Below, one piece after another: positions 51,086 through 59,301 of a stretch of DNA of 64,000 nt (the first letter of the stretch is position 1; every line of letters begins with the position of its first letter). The stretch covers positions 209,097 through 273,096 of the forward strand of contig VGUJ01000001.1 in the NCBI GenBank assembly GCA_016874235.1. The letters are read 5' to 3'. This DNA comes from Gammaproteobacteria bacterium. Its GTDB lineage: Bacteria; Pseudomonadota; Gammaproteobacteria; Steroidobacterales; Steroidobacteraceae. The notes beneath the pieces are model-generated. The model worked only from the letters and a program-made list of their open reading frames with translations, did no database searches and was not told the origin of the DNA. The translations under genes and the position numbers were made by a program.

Positions 51086-51655
51086 TCATGGAGAAGTCGG
51101 GGCCGAGCCGAGTCGTTTTGAGAGGACGACGAACTTGAGGTCGGGTCGTTTGGGCTCTCCAAAGCGAGCATCGCCATACGGAAACGGCGCGGTGTCACCC
51201 GTTCGGGAGTAACCCCGCCGCTCGTACCACGCAATGAGCTCAGGGCGTTGCTCGATGACAGTCATGGTGACTGAGGTCCCATTCCATGTGTGCAGGACAA
51301 AGTTTTCCGCCGCGGCCAACAAAGCTTTACCGAGCCCGCCAGATTGAAGCGTAGGCATGATGGTCAGCATGCCGAGGTAGGCCGCTTGCTTGCGTCGCTC
51401 AAGCTGGACGCACGCGATGAGACGTCCCTCTCTTTCGTGCACGAGCATCGCTCGATCCCCTGCTGTTTCGCCGCGGGCGATGAACTCGATCAATGCGAGT
51501 TCGTCGGTACGTTGGCCGCCGAGAAGATCGGCCTCCGTCGTCCAACCGGCGCGACTTCTGTCTCCGCGATAGGCGGAGTTCACCAGCGCGACGAGTTCCC
51601 GAGCATCACTTGGGCGAGCCACGCGCGTGGTAAGTGGAGGGATCTGCGACATCAA
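51086..51655 (-). CDS. GNAT family N-acetyltransferase
   Basis: 189 residues with the GNAT core: beta strands leading to LGMLTIMPTLQSGGLGKALLAAAE (acetyl-CoA-binding motif A, Q-x-x-G-x-G/A type) and AWYERRGYSRTG near the end. Substrate unknown. Its start overlaps the stop of the RCCR-like gene by four bases, so both come from one transcript. The GNAT fold is certain; whether it acts on a small molecule or on a protein cannot be said. Confidence 0.85.
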   Translation of the reverse strand: MMSQIPPLTTRVARPSDARELVALVNSAYRGDRSRAGWTTEADLLGGQRTDELALIEFIARGETAGDRAMLVHEREGRLIACVQLERRKQAAYLGMLTIMPTLQSGGLGKALLAAAENFVLHTWNGTSVTMTVIEQRPELIAWYERRGYSRTGDTAPFPYGDARFGEPKRPDLKFVVLSKRLGSAPTSP

Positions 51656-52503
51656 TCCCCAGCGATCTTCCCGCGAGTCTCTGTCATCTGCTGAGAGCCC
51701 ATTCGCAACTCGAGGCGGCGATTGAACTCTTCATTGCCAAACGCGCGTTGAGCGAGCACATTCATCGGATCGGTGCGATAGCCGACCTCGCGTACGTAGT
51801 GATCGTAGCGTTGCTGCTCGAGTCGCTCGTCGCGGGGGAGCGGTTGACGATCCGCTTCATCGAGCCACTGAAACCAGCGTCCGACAAATTCTTCGAGGTA
51901 CGACTCGCAGGTCGCGATATTTTGCTCATTGAGATCGCCCATCACGCTCGTGCAGACCGGCGACATCAATCCGCGTAGGTAAGTGCCGTGACTCCAATTC
52001 CAGGTGAAGTTCGGCAGTCCCCTGAAGCGGATCGCGCTGGCGTTAGCCGGCTCGTAATAATGGTTGACGTAATCGAGGTTCATTCGAAGATCAACGCGCG
52101 GCGTGTAGTCGGCGTAAAAGAAAAGCTTCGGTACGGTTCCGAAAATGATGACGAGGTGAGGGACACGGTTCTGCTGCGACAAGAACACCGTAGCGTTCAT
52201 ATCAAGCAGGCTGGCTTTGCGATTGCCCAGCCAGGAGTGCACCAACCATTCGACGCGCGGGCCCGTCCAGGCATTGAAGGAGCCTTCCATCGATTTATCG
52301 AGCGACGTGAAGTACTCATGACCCGCCGTCGCTGGGTGCTTTTGCACCGCAAATCTTTGCTTCACGCGATCGACGATGCCGGAATGGATTCCCCAGCAGC
52401 GCTCCCAAGCCCGGCTGACATCGACGTTGGGTTGTTCGGCGAGAAACTCGGTGATGGTCTTGACGTCAAGTTTGGTGCTTGCCGTGGGTGTAGTGGTGCT
52501 CAT
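51652..52503 (-). CDS. Red chlorophyll catabolite reductase-like (FDBR fold?) protein
   Basis: 283 residues, no signal or membrane segment. The middle part reads VPHLVIIFGTVPKLFFYADY, then TPRVDLRMNLDYVNHYYEP (115-152). This resembles the plant RCC-reductase pattern PxxVVExxx...LDLPxRxDLxxNPDYLxxYY, in the bilin-reductase (FDBR) superfamily. I recognise the pattern by eye only, so the call is tentative. RCCR acts without cofactor on an open-chain tetrapyrrole using reduced ferredoxin. The gene is coupled to a GNAT gene and divergent (67 bases) from an exported SDR gene. No photosynthesis or bilin genes are near, so any natural substrate is open. Confidence 0.5.
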   Translation of the reverse strand: MSTTTPTASTKLDVKTITEFLAEQPNVDVSRAWERCWGIHSGIVDRVKQRFAVQKHPATAGHEYFTSLDKSMEGSFNAWTGPRVEWLVHSWLGNRKASLLDMNATVFLSQQNRVPHLVIIFGTVPKLFFYADYTPRVDLRMNLDYVNHYYEPANASAIRFRGLPNFTWNWSHGTYLRGLMSPVCTSVMGDLNEQNIATCESYLEEFVGRWFQWLDEADRQPLPRDERLEQQRYDHYVREVGYRTDPMNVLAQRAFGNEEFNRRLELRMGSQQMTETRGKIAGD

Positions 52504-52570
52504 GTTCGTTAATCCCCGTTCTTGATCGGCAAGTTAGCCGCTCGCCCGAGGTTCTGCTAGCCTCGAACTC

Positions 52571-53593
52571 ATGGATATCGAACGTCGTCAGTTCATCGCA
52601 GGGGCTGGAGCGGTAGCGGCACTGCCTCTCTTGTCATCCTGTTCGCGTGGTGGTGATGACGTTCGGCGCCCGGCGGGCGTACCGATCGGTCCTTTCGGCG
52701 ACGAGAGCACGGCCGAAGAGGTGACGGCAGGTCTCGATCTTCGAGGCAAGACAGTGCTGATCACCGGCGCGACATCAGGACTCGGCCTCGAGACCATGCG
52801 GGTGCTGGCGCTGCGCGGCGCTCACGTCATCGGTACCGGGCGAACGCTCGACAAAGCGAAGGCCGCCTGTGAGAGTGTGGAAGGACGAACGATGCCCGTC
52901 GCACTTGAGCTCGAGCGCTGGGACACCATCGTCAGTGCCACCGATCTCATAAAGACGCTCGGGATGCCCATCGACATGCTCATCTGTAATGCCGGCATCA
53001 TGGCGTTACCGAAGCTCGAGCAAGTCTATGGGCTTGAAAAGCAATTCGTGGTCAACCATCTCGGTCACTTTATTTTGGCGAACCGATTGTTGCCGCAAGT
53101 ACAGGCGGCACCTCAGGGACGAGTGGTCGTCGTGTCGAGTCTCGGTTACCAATGGGCGCCGGCAGACGGTATCGAGTTCGACAACCTCGATGGCTCGAGA
53201 GGCTACGAGCCCAACAAAATGTATGGCCAATCAAAGTTGGCCAATGGGCTCTTTTCTCTCGAGCTCGCGCGGCGATTTCGGGAGTCGGGCTCGGCAGCCA
53301 CCTCAAACGCTGTGCATCCGGGCATCATCCTGACCAACCTCGGACGACACTTCGATCCATGGAAGCGCACGATGGGTCGGCTCATCGGCTGGACGTTCAT
53401 GAAAACGATTCCGGAAGGGGCTGCGACCACCTGCTATGTGGCGACGGCAAATTCCTTGGCCGGCGTCAGCGGGCAATATTTTGAAGATTGCAATCCCGTC
53501 GTACCCATGCCCGGAAAACACATGGATGATCTTTTTCTCGCACAAGCGCTCTGGCAGAAATCGACTGAACTCGTTTCGGAGTACCTCGTATGA
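52571..53593 (+). CDS. Short-chain dehydrogenase with Tat and lipoprotein signal
   Basis: 340 residues. The N-terminus combines a twin-arginine motif (ERRQFIAGAGA) with a lipobox LLSSC (Cys24), then a linker and a complete SDR domain: NADP site TGATSGLG (65-72), NAGIM, catalytic VVSSLGYQWAP and YGQSK (Tyr218, Lys222). The sequence is nearest to retinol dehydrogenase/WW-oxidoreductase/protochlorophyllide-reductase-like SDRs. An SDR folded with its cofactor, exported by Tat and anchored as lipoprotein, is uncommon. It overlaps the TPR gene downstream by four bases. Substrate unknown. Confidence 0.8.
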   Translation: MDIERRQFIAGAGAVAALPLLSSCSRGGDDVRRPAGVPIGPFGDESTAEEVTAGLDLRGKTVLITGATSGLGLETMRVLALRGAHVIGTGRTLDKAKAACESVEGRTMPVALELERWDTIVSATDLIKTLGMPIDMLICNAGIMALPKLEQVYGLEKQFVVNHLGHFILANRLLPQVQAAPQGRVVVVSSLGYQWAPADGIEFDNLDGSRGYEPNKMYGQSKLANGLFSLELARRFRESGSAATSNAVHPGIILTNLGRHFDPWKRTMGRLIGWTFMKTIPEGAATTCYVATANSLAGVSGQYFEDCNPVVPMPGKHMDDLFLAQALWQKSTELVSEYLV

Positions 53594-54324
53594 TCCGTAT
53601 CGCATTCGCTGTGTTGTCGTTGCTCGCGGCCAGTTTCGCGTCGGCGCAAGATGTCGTATCCGTCGCCACGAAGGCGCAGTCGGCCTACTTGACGGGCAAT
53701 AACGCGGAGCTCGCGAGACTCGCCGCGACGACGTCGGCTTGGTCGAAGTCTCAAAACCCCAAGGAACTCTACACCCACGCGTATGTGCAATTTCGCCTTC
53801 TCCAATGGGCGATCGCAGCCAAGCGGGAGAAAGAGGCCGAGCGTGCCGGCGATGCCTGCAATGAAGCGCTCGATCTCGCTTTGAAGCGTGATCCCAAATC
53901 TGCCGAAGCCCATGCCTTGCAGTCTGCTTGCTATGGCTACCTCGCCAATCTCGGCGGCATGGGCGCCATTCGTAACGGTTCACGTAGCGGTAAAAGCATC
54001 GAGGCGGCCTTGGCGCTCGACGCGCGTAATCCGCGCATCGTCTTGATTGACGGATTCGGGGTTTATTTCCGTCCGAAGTTCGTTGGAGGTGACAAAGCAA
54101 AGGGGTGTACTCGCTTCAAGGAAGCGGCGACAAGCTTTGAGACGGCTGGTTCTTCCGCTGCGCTCTCACCTGCCGGAGTCAGTTGGGGCGCTGCCGAGTC
54201 GCACTATTGGGTCGGGCGATGTGCTCGGGATGCGGGCGATGTCGCAGGCGCTCGACGAGAGTTTGAACGTGCACTCGCCTTAGCTCCGGAGTTCGCTGCA
54301 GCGGCGAAGGCGATCGGGCGCTAA
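53590..54324 (+). CDS. Exported TPR-like repeat protein
   Basis: 244 residues with a clear signal peptide (hydrophobic 4-17, cleavage near ASFASAQD). The rest is helical with TPR-like repeats, best seen at the end: SHYWVGRCARDAGDVAGARREFERALALAPEFAAA, and a weaker one near ACNEALDLALKRDPKSAEAHALQSACYGYL. It probably binds a periplasmic partner. It is coupled to the exported SDR by a 4-base overlap, so the two may act together. No enzyme motif is seen. Confidence 0.75.
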   Translation: MIRIAFAVLSLLAASFASAQDVVSVATKAQSAYLTGNNAELARLAATTSAWSKSQNPKELYTHAYVQFRLLQWAIAAKREKEAERAGDACNEALDLALKRDPKSAEAHALQSACYGYLANLGGMGAIRNGSRSGKSIEAALALDARNPRIVLIDGFGVYFRPKFVGGDKAKGCTRFKEAATSFETAGSSAALSPAGVSWGAAESHYWVGRCARDAGDVAGARREFERALALAPEFAAAAKAIGR

Positions 54325-54785
54325 AAAATTCCGGCTGCGAGTCCTGCGGCGAGGGTGGCACCGAGTTCACGGCAGCGCTCGAGGGCTACGGCATCGGGTG
54401 CGCCCACGACGATGACCGGTTCGGTGACGCTCTTCCATCGATAGCCGGCGACGATACGCTCTACGGCTGAGCGGGTGCCGGTTCCGTCGTTACCCGCGCT
54501 GATGAAGAGACCCCAAGGAAGCCCCGCAGTCCGGTTTTCGCATGCGTAGAACGTGCGATCGAAGAAATCTTTGAGTGCTCCGGACATATAGCCAAAGTGC
54601 TCCGGCGTACCGAGGATGACGGCCTCGGCCCACAGTAAATCGTCGGCGTGGGCGTCCAGTGCTCGGCGCTCACGCACTTCGAGGTCGCCCCCCGAGTCGC
54701 GTATGCCGCTCGTCACGGCCGTGCGTAGCTTTTCGGTTCGACCTCCGGGGTGTCCACCGTGCACGATGAGCAAACGACGCGTCAC
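54321..54785 (-). CDS. Flavodoxin-like NAD(P)H-dependent FMN reductase
   Basis: 154 residues from a GTG at 54785 that forms a GTGA overlap with the YjdF-like gene; a longer frame exists but its extra residues look like antisense noise. Flavodoxin fold: RRLLIVHGGHPGGRTEKL (phosphate loop) and ILGTPEHFGYMSGALKDFFDR, the classical FMN-contact loop of this family, then PWGLFISAGNDGTG. It probably reduces quinones, flavin or small aromatic compounds. It ends tail-to-tail with the TPR gene, overlapping by four bases. Confidence 0.8.
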   Translation of the reverse strand: MTRRLLIVHGGHPGGRTEKLRTAVTSGIRDSGGDLEVRERRALDAHADDLLWAEAVILGTPEHFGYMSGALKDFFDRTFYACENRTAGLPWGLFISAGNDGTGTRSAVERIVAGYRWKSVTEPVIVVGAPDAVALERCRELGATLAAGLAAGIF

Positions 54786-55465
54786 TGCGCGCGCTCCGGC
54801 CCGTCGATTCGCCCGAGTCGCTTGAACCATTCGAGGGTCATGTCATATCCCCGCCAGTGGTTGACCGCGAGGACGGCGAGGATGGCGATGAGACCGCCGA
54901 GTCCGGCGAGCGCCATGTCGCGATGGGCATCCCACTCGTCCCCCTGTGTGCCGAGAAACGCTGCTCCAAGATCACCGCCATAGACCACGGCAGCGCCCCA
55001 TTCGATGAGCTCATACAAAAGCGACGATGACATCACGATGTCGAGGGGTAGGAAGTAGCTCCAAAACCCACGAACTTTTGCGAACAGAACAAGGAGCTCT
55101 CGAACGGGTAGAACAAGGAGAAACCCGTAAGCGAAATGCACGATGCGATCGTAATGATTTCGACTGAAGTCGAGAGCCTCGGTGACGGACATGCCGCTCA
55201 GACTTCGGAGCGCTTCGTCGTAGGGCACGAGCGAGTAGGTGAAGTGCGCGCCGACCGCATGCAAACAAAAAAACGTGAATAGCAACGAGTAGGACATCGT
55301 CGAGAGCGGCAGCGCTCGACGCGTTTGCCACAGGACGACTACACCCAGTACGAGCAAAACATTTTCCAGTAGCCAGGTATCTCGATCGTACGGCGCGATA
55401 GCCAAAACCATCCAGAGCATCGCGAAAGCGACGACAAGCGCGCTGAGATAATGATCTCGGGTCAC
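54782..55465 (-). CDS. YjdF-like DUF2238 membrane protein
   Basis: 227 residues with six or more hydrophobic segments and the family hallmarks SYSLLFTFFCLHAVGAHFTYS, NHYDRIVHFAYGFLLVLPVREL and DEWDAHRDMALAGLGGL. The DUF2238/YjdF family is found across bacteria with no proven function; conserved His and Asp residues in the membrane suggest metal or proton handling. It follows tamB by 59 bases on the same strand and overlaps the flavodoxin-like gene. Confidence 0.85.
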   Translation of the reverse strand: MTRDHYLSALVVAFAMLWMVLAIAPYDRDTWLLENVLLVLGVVVLWQTRRALPLSTMSYSLLFTFFCLHAVGAHFTYSLVPYDEALRSLSGMSVTEALDFSRNHYDRIVHFAYGFLLVLPVRELLVLFAKVRGFWSYFLPLDIVMSSSLLYELIEWGAAVVYGGDLGAAFLGTQGDEWDAHRDMALAGLGGLIAILAVLAVNHWRGYDMTLEWFKRLGRIDGPERAQ

Positions 55466-55524
55466 GGGCTGAGTGTACCTCGCCGAGACGCCGAGCCAAG
55501 GTCTCGGAGCCCGAATCGTGCGGT

Positions 55525-58500
55525 TCAGTTCTTCTCGACGGTGTAGACGACCTCGGCACTCGATTCTTTTCCAGCCTCAGTTCTCAAGGTCCAGCGGTCG
55601 TTGATGCTGTAGCGAAGTTTGAGCGTATTGATGGCTTCAGCGAGAGAGACTCCGTAACTCACATACAGGCGGCTCGAGAGATACCTACCGAAGACCAGTG
55701 AGGTCTCATTGGCGAGGTTTTGCTCGATACCAACATCTTCGATACCGATACGTTGGCCCAGTTGCTGAGCCAAAATGGCCCCGCCTTGAGCGAGCAAGGT
55801 GTCGCGTCCGGCGTTTCCCTGGCCACCGCCTTGTGTCGACTCGAGAGTACCTCCAGCAAGAATGAGTGAGACGACCTGCGATTGCGGCAAAGCGGGCTCG
55901 GAGAAGAATGTCATTCGTGGTTCGCGTAACGAACCTCGTACATTGACGCCAGCGCGTACATCGGGAAACTCCTTCGTTGCCCGAATCTCAACACCCGGAT
56001 CGTTGAGCAACCCTCCCGAAAAGATCAGTCGCCCACGCTCGATATCCAATCGACGTCCAAGGGCGGCATATTTGCCCTCTGCAACGCCGAGCTCTCCGGT
56101 TCCGCGGCTCGTACCATCCGCGGTGGTCACAAGATTCAAAGATCCGGCGAGGCGACCTGAGAGACCAAAAGAATCGAGCGTCACGCGATCGCCAAGAGTC
56201 AGACGAAGATTGCTCGAGACTCGGAACGAGCTTGCAGGGTCGATGGGTTCCGCTCCAACGAGTCGTGCGTCTCCGGAGGTGAGGGTGGCGCCCGTCAGAT
56301 CAGCGGGTGTGATTCGCGCAGTTGGGATCAGAACGGTTCCCGATGCCTCCAGGTCCCGATCCGCAACCTTGAAGCGCAAATCAGGTGAGGCAGTGATCCG
56401 AGCTTCTGGCACATCGACGACGACGAGATCCTGCCCCTTTATTTTGAGCTCCCCGTACGGCTGACCGCCGCGCCAGGTCAGCTCTGCATCGGCCTGAATG
56501 CTGCCTTCTCCTGCGCGAGCCGATGCGTCCAAGACAAAGCCATTGTCGAGGAGACGCGCTTCAGCTCGAATGCCTCGCAAAGCGAGATTGACTTGATAAA
56601 AGTCGAGCTCGCCTTTCTCGAGACGCACGACGCCATTCACGAGAGGCGCGCCCAGTGTTCCGCCGATGATCAAATCGAGCGATAAATCTCCTGCGGAGCG
56701 ATCAATCTCCGGGACGTACAAATAGAGTAGGGCGAGCGCCGAGGAGTCTGCTCGCAGCGTCGCCGTGATGGGCAGGTCACGCCATCCTGAAGAATCATCC
56801 TTTGGGTTTCGAATGGCACGAAGCTCACCTTTGGCGCGTCCGCGCTGATCGGCCGCGACGTCGAGCGAGCCGACGAGCCCCTGGTCGTTCGAATCGAAGG
56901 CCAGGGATCCCGCGCCGAGCGGGATGACATCTTGCCTCCCACCCGCGCGCTGCCACCGCAATCCCGCTCCTTCAAAATCCGCGCGTACCGTGCCGAGTGG
57001 TAGTCCGTCGTTTCCAGAGCGGAGCTTGACCGATGCGTTGACCGATCCGAGGTACTGGGCTTTCGCCGTCGGGGGTGGGAGCAGACTCGCGATCGGCAAG
57101 CGTGAGGCAGCCGCCTCCATAGACCAGCCTTCGTTCGTCCGCGCACCCGAGGCACAAATCGTGGCGGATTCGGTGAGGCTGGAGCCCTTTTGGCCTCGAA
57201 GACAAAACTGACCCACGGAGATCGAGTTCGTCGTGAGCTGCAGACCGAGTGTTTGATCAAGCCCCAACAAAATATTGTCGGGCAGTCGCAAGTCGACGGA
57301 CGACCAACGCTGCGTCCAGCCTTGTGCGTCGAAACCCGCGTCGGCTTTCGCAGCCAAGCCGAGATCTTCGCCAGTGATGTCGATCTTCAGCGTGTGTGCG
57401 GCACTACGACCGGCGATATCGAGCCGTACTCGATCGGCACGACGCCCCAACACGAGCACGTCATCGGCTTCGATGCGAGCTGACGCACTGGCTTCGGCGC
57501 CTCCGGTCGGATCGAGATCCACGTCTGCTGAAAGGCGGCGGATTGAGAAATCTCCCAGCTTGATTCCCTCGCCCTCGGCGTCGAGATGTACTTTCATCGC
57601 CTTCGGCGAACCTCGAAGGGCTCCTTGGGCGCTCAGTCGTCCCTGGCCGTTTTCGGTGATGACGCCGAGGTCGTCGGCGAATAGTCTGAATTGCAGATCA
57701 TTTCGACGAGGCGACATCTCACCGTCGAGCGCGAGTCGCAACCCACCCGCTGAGAAATCGATATCTTTGAATCTCAGTGCCTCATGGACGATCGACAGTT
57801 GGCCTGATCCGCGTGCGGATGCGCCGCGTAGACGTCCTGTGATGTTTTTGATGTCGACCGAGATGCTGCCCCCTTTCCCAAATCCGCGTCCTTGCGCGTC
57901 GAGCGCGAAATTCAAACGCCCCGGCAGCGCGGCGCGCAGCTCTCCGGGATTCAGATCGCGAATGAGGCCGCTGATCTGCCAGCGCTCTTGCGGCTTCCAA
58001 GCCACTTCACCACTCAGTTTGGCCGTACCACCCAGCGCGCGTACGGCGATATTCGTTAGTTCGAAACGGCCGACATCGAGTGTGGAGGTGAGCTCTGCGT
58101 CGATTCGGGGCAAGACACCGATTCGAGCATCTGCCACCGCCGTGATCGCATACGGGCCGTTTCCACTTAGTTTGAAACGCCCCCGATTACTGTCTAACGC
58201 TGGCGTTCGATCGGCGAGAGGCCAACGGAGTTGGGTCCAGCGTCCCTCGAGATCAAGTAGTGGGCCGTCCTCCGTCGGGGTGAACGTTCCAGATAGATCG
58301 ACCGCGAGGCGAGAGTCGGCGTGAGCGATCGTCATGCGGCGCGCCGTGAGGACGTTACGATAGAAAACTCCGTCAAAGCTGACATCGAGAGGGCCTGCTG
58401 CGAGCCCGGGAGGCAGCAGTTTTCCGTTGGCGCGATAGCCGTTTTGATCGGCAACGATCGATACTTCGCCACCGATGAGTCCGAGAAATGCCGATCCGCC

Positions 58501-59295
58501 AAATTTTTGAAGATCGAGGTTGGCGACCACTGCATCGCCGCGAACGCTCCAGGGCGCTTGAAGCGTCATCGTGCCGTTCTTGATCTCCGCGTCGAACGGT
58601 TCGAGCAGGTTCGCATCGAGACGCGCGCTCTCGAGATCACCCTCGAAGCGACCTTGTAGCCGCCACGGTGGACCGCGCTTTGGATCGTAAGCCGCCCTGA
58701 TTTCGCCACTGAGTTTGAGCGGCAGCGCAGCGGTGAGAACGCCCTGGAGATCGAGCTGGATTGTGCCCAAAGACGCTTCAAGCCTTGAGAGATCGATCGT
58801 CTTGCTTCTAATCAGCGCGTCAAGGTCGATATCTCGAATGACGAGAGGATCACCTCGCATGGGTCGAATCTGCAGGCTCGGAATCTCGGCCGATTTCAGC
58901 TCGATCGTGAGTAGTCGTGGCAAGAAAGGGCGTGCTTGCTCTGGAGGCGGAAGATCACGAGCTTCTTGTTCGATGATCACTTCGCCGACCGAGAGCTCTG
59001 CGGCTTCAATCGATTGCCACAGAAGCGGAAGCAACTCGATCCGAGCGCGTAGATCACGGATCCGAAGTGTCACGATGTCATGCTCGACATCGACTGATCC
59101 GATTTCGAAGCCTCCTGCAAGACTCCCCCGGACCTCTTTGATAGAGATACTTTGTAGAGTGCCGACTTTATTCGGGATCAGAGAGATAAGACGCTGCAAA
59201 GCGGGCTCTGAATATCCGAGCGTCCACAGCCCCGCGACAGGTAATGCGACCACCAAGGCCAGAATAATCGTGATGATGAGATTGCGCCGTTTCAT
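55525..59295 (-). CDS. tamB: Translocation and assembly module protein TamB
   Basis: 1256 residues. One N-terminal signal-anchor helix (LIITIILALVVALPVAGLW) is followed by a very long beta-strand-rich region and a C-terminal DUF490/TamB domain (from about 900), ending RLYVSYGVSLAEAINTLKLRYSI. TamB bridges the inner and outer membranes and is implicated in outer-membrane protein insertion and phospholipid transport. It starts six bases after tamA, the standard pair. The antisense strand has several long open frames, an effect of base composition. Confidence 0.93.
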   Translation of the reverse strand: MKRRNLIITIILALVVALPVAGLWTLGYSEPALQRLISLIPNKVGTLQSISIKEVRGSLAGGFEIGSVDVEHDIVTLRIRDLRARIELLPLLWQSIEAAELSVGEVIIEQEARDLPPPEQARPFLPRLLTIELKSAEIPSLQIRPMRGDPLVIRDIDLDALIRSKTIDLSRLEASLGTIQLDLQGVLTAALPLKLSGEIRAAYDPKRGPPWRLQGRFEGDLESARLDANLLEPFDAEIKNGTMTLQAPWSVRGDAVVANLDLQKFGGSAFLGLIGGEVSIVADQNGYRANGKLLPPGLAAGPLDVSFDGVFYRNVLTARRMTIAHADSRLAVDLSGTFTPTEDGPLLDLEGRWTQLRWPLADRTPALDSNRGRFKLSGNGPYAITAVADARIGVLPRIDAELTSTLDVGRFELTNIAVRALGGTAKLSGEVAWKPQERWQISGLIRDLNPGELRAALPGRLNFALDAQGRGFGKGGSISVDIKNITGRLRGASARGSGQLSIVHEALRFKDIDFSAGGLRLALDGEMSPRRNDLQFRLFADDLGVITENGQGRLSAQGALRGSPKAMKVHLDAEGEGIKLGDFSIRRLSADVDLDPTGGAEASASARIEADDVLVLGRRADRVRLDIAGRSAAHTLKIDITGEDLGLAAKADAGFDAQGWTQRWSSVDLRLPDNILLGLDQTLGLQLTTNSISVGQFCLRGQKGSSLTESATICASGARTNEGWSMEAAASRLPIASLLPPPTAKAQYLGSVNASVKLRSGNDGLPLGTVRADFEGAGLRWQRAGGRQDVIPLGAGSLAFDSNDQGLVGSLDVAADQRGRAKGELRAIRNPKDDSSGWRDLPITATLRADSSALALLYLYVPEIDRSAGDLSLDLIIGGTLGAPLVNGVVRLEKGELDFYQVNLALRGIRAEARLLDNGFVLDASARAGEGSIQADAELTWRGGQPYGELKIKGQDLVVVDVPEARITASPDLRFKVADRDLEASGTVLIPTARITPADLTGATLTSGDARLVGAEPIDPASSFRVSSNLRLTLGDRVTLDSFGLSGRLAGSLNLVTTADGTSRGTGELGVAEGKYAALGRRLDIERGRLIFSGGLLNDPGVEIRATKEFPDVRAGVNVRGSLREPRMTFFSEPALPQSQVVSLILAGGTLESTQGGGQGNAGRDTLLAQGGAILAQQLGQRIGIEDVGIEQNLANETSLVFGRYLSSRLYVSYGVSLAEAINTLKLRYSINDRWTLRTEAGKESSAEVVYTVEKN

Positions 59296-59301
59296 GCTCG
59301 C

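Noticed and set aside
57275..58324. 349-residue plus-strand open frame inside tamB
   Set aside because: Antisense to a conserved gene, low-complexity Ser/Arg/Pro composition and no domain pattern; a base-composition shadow.
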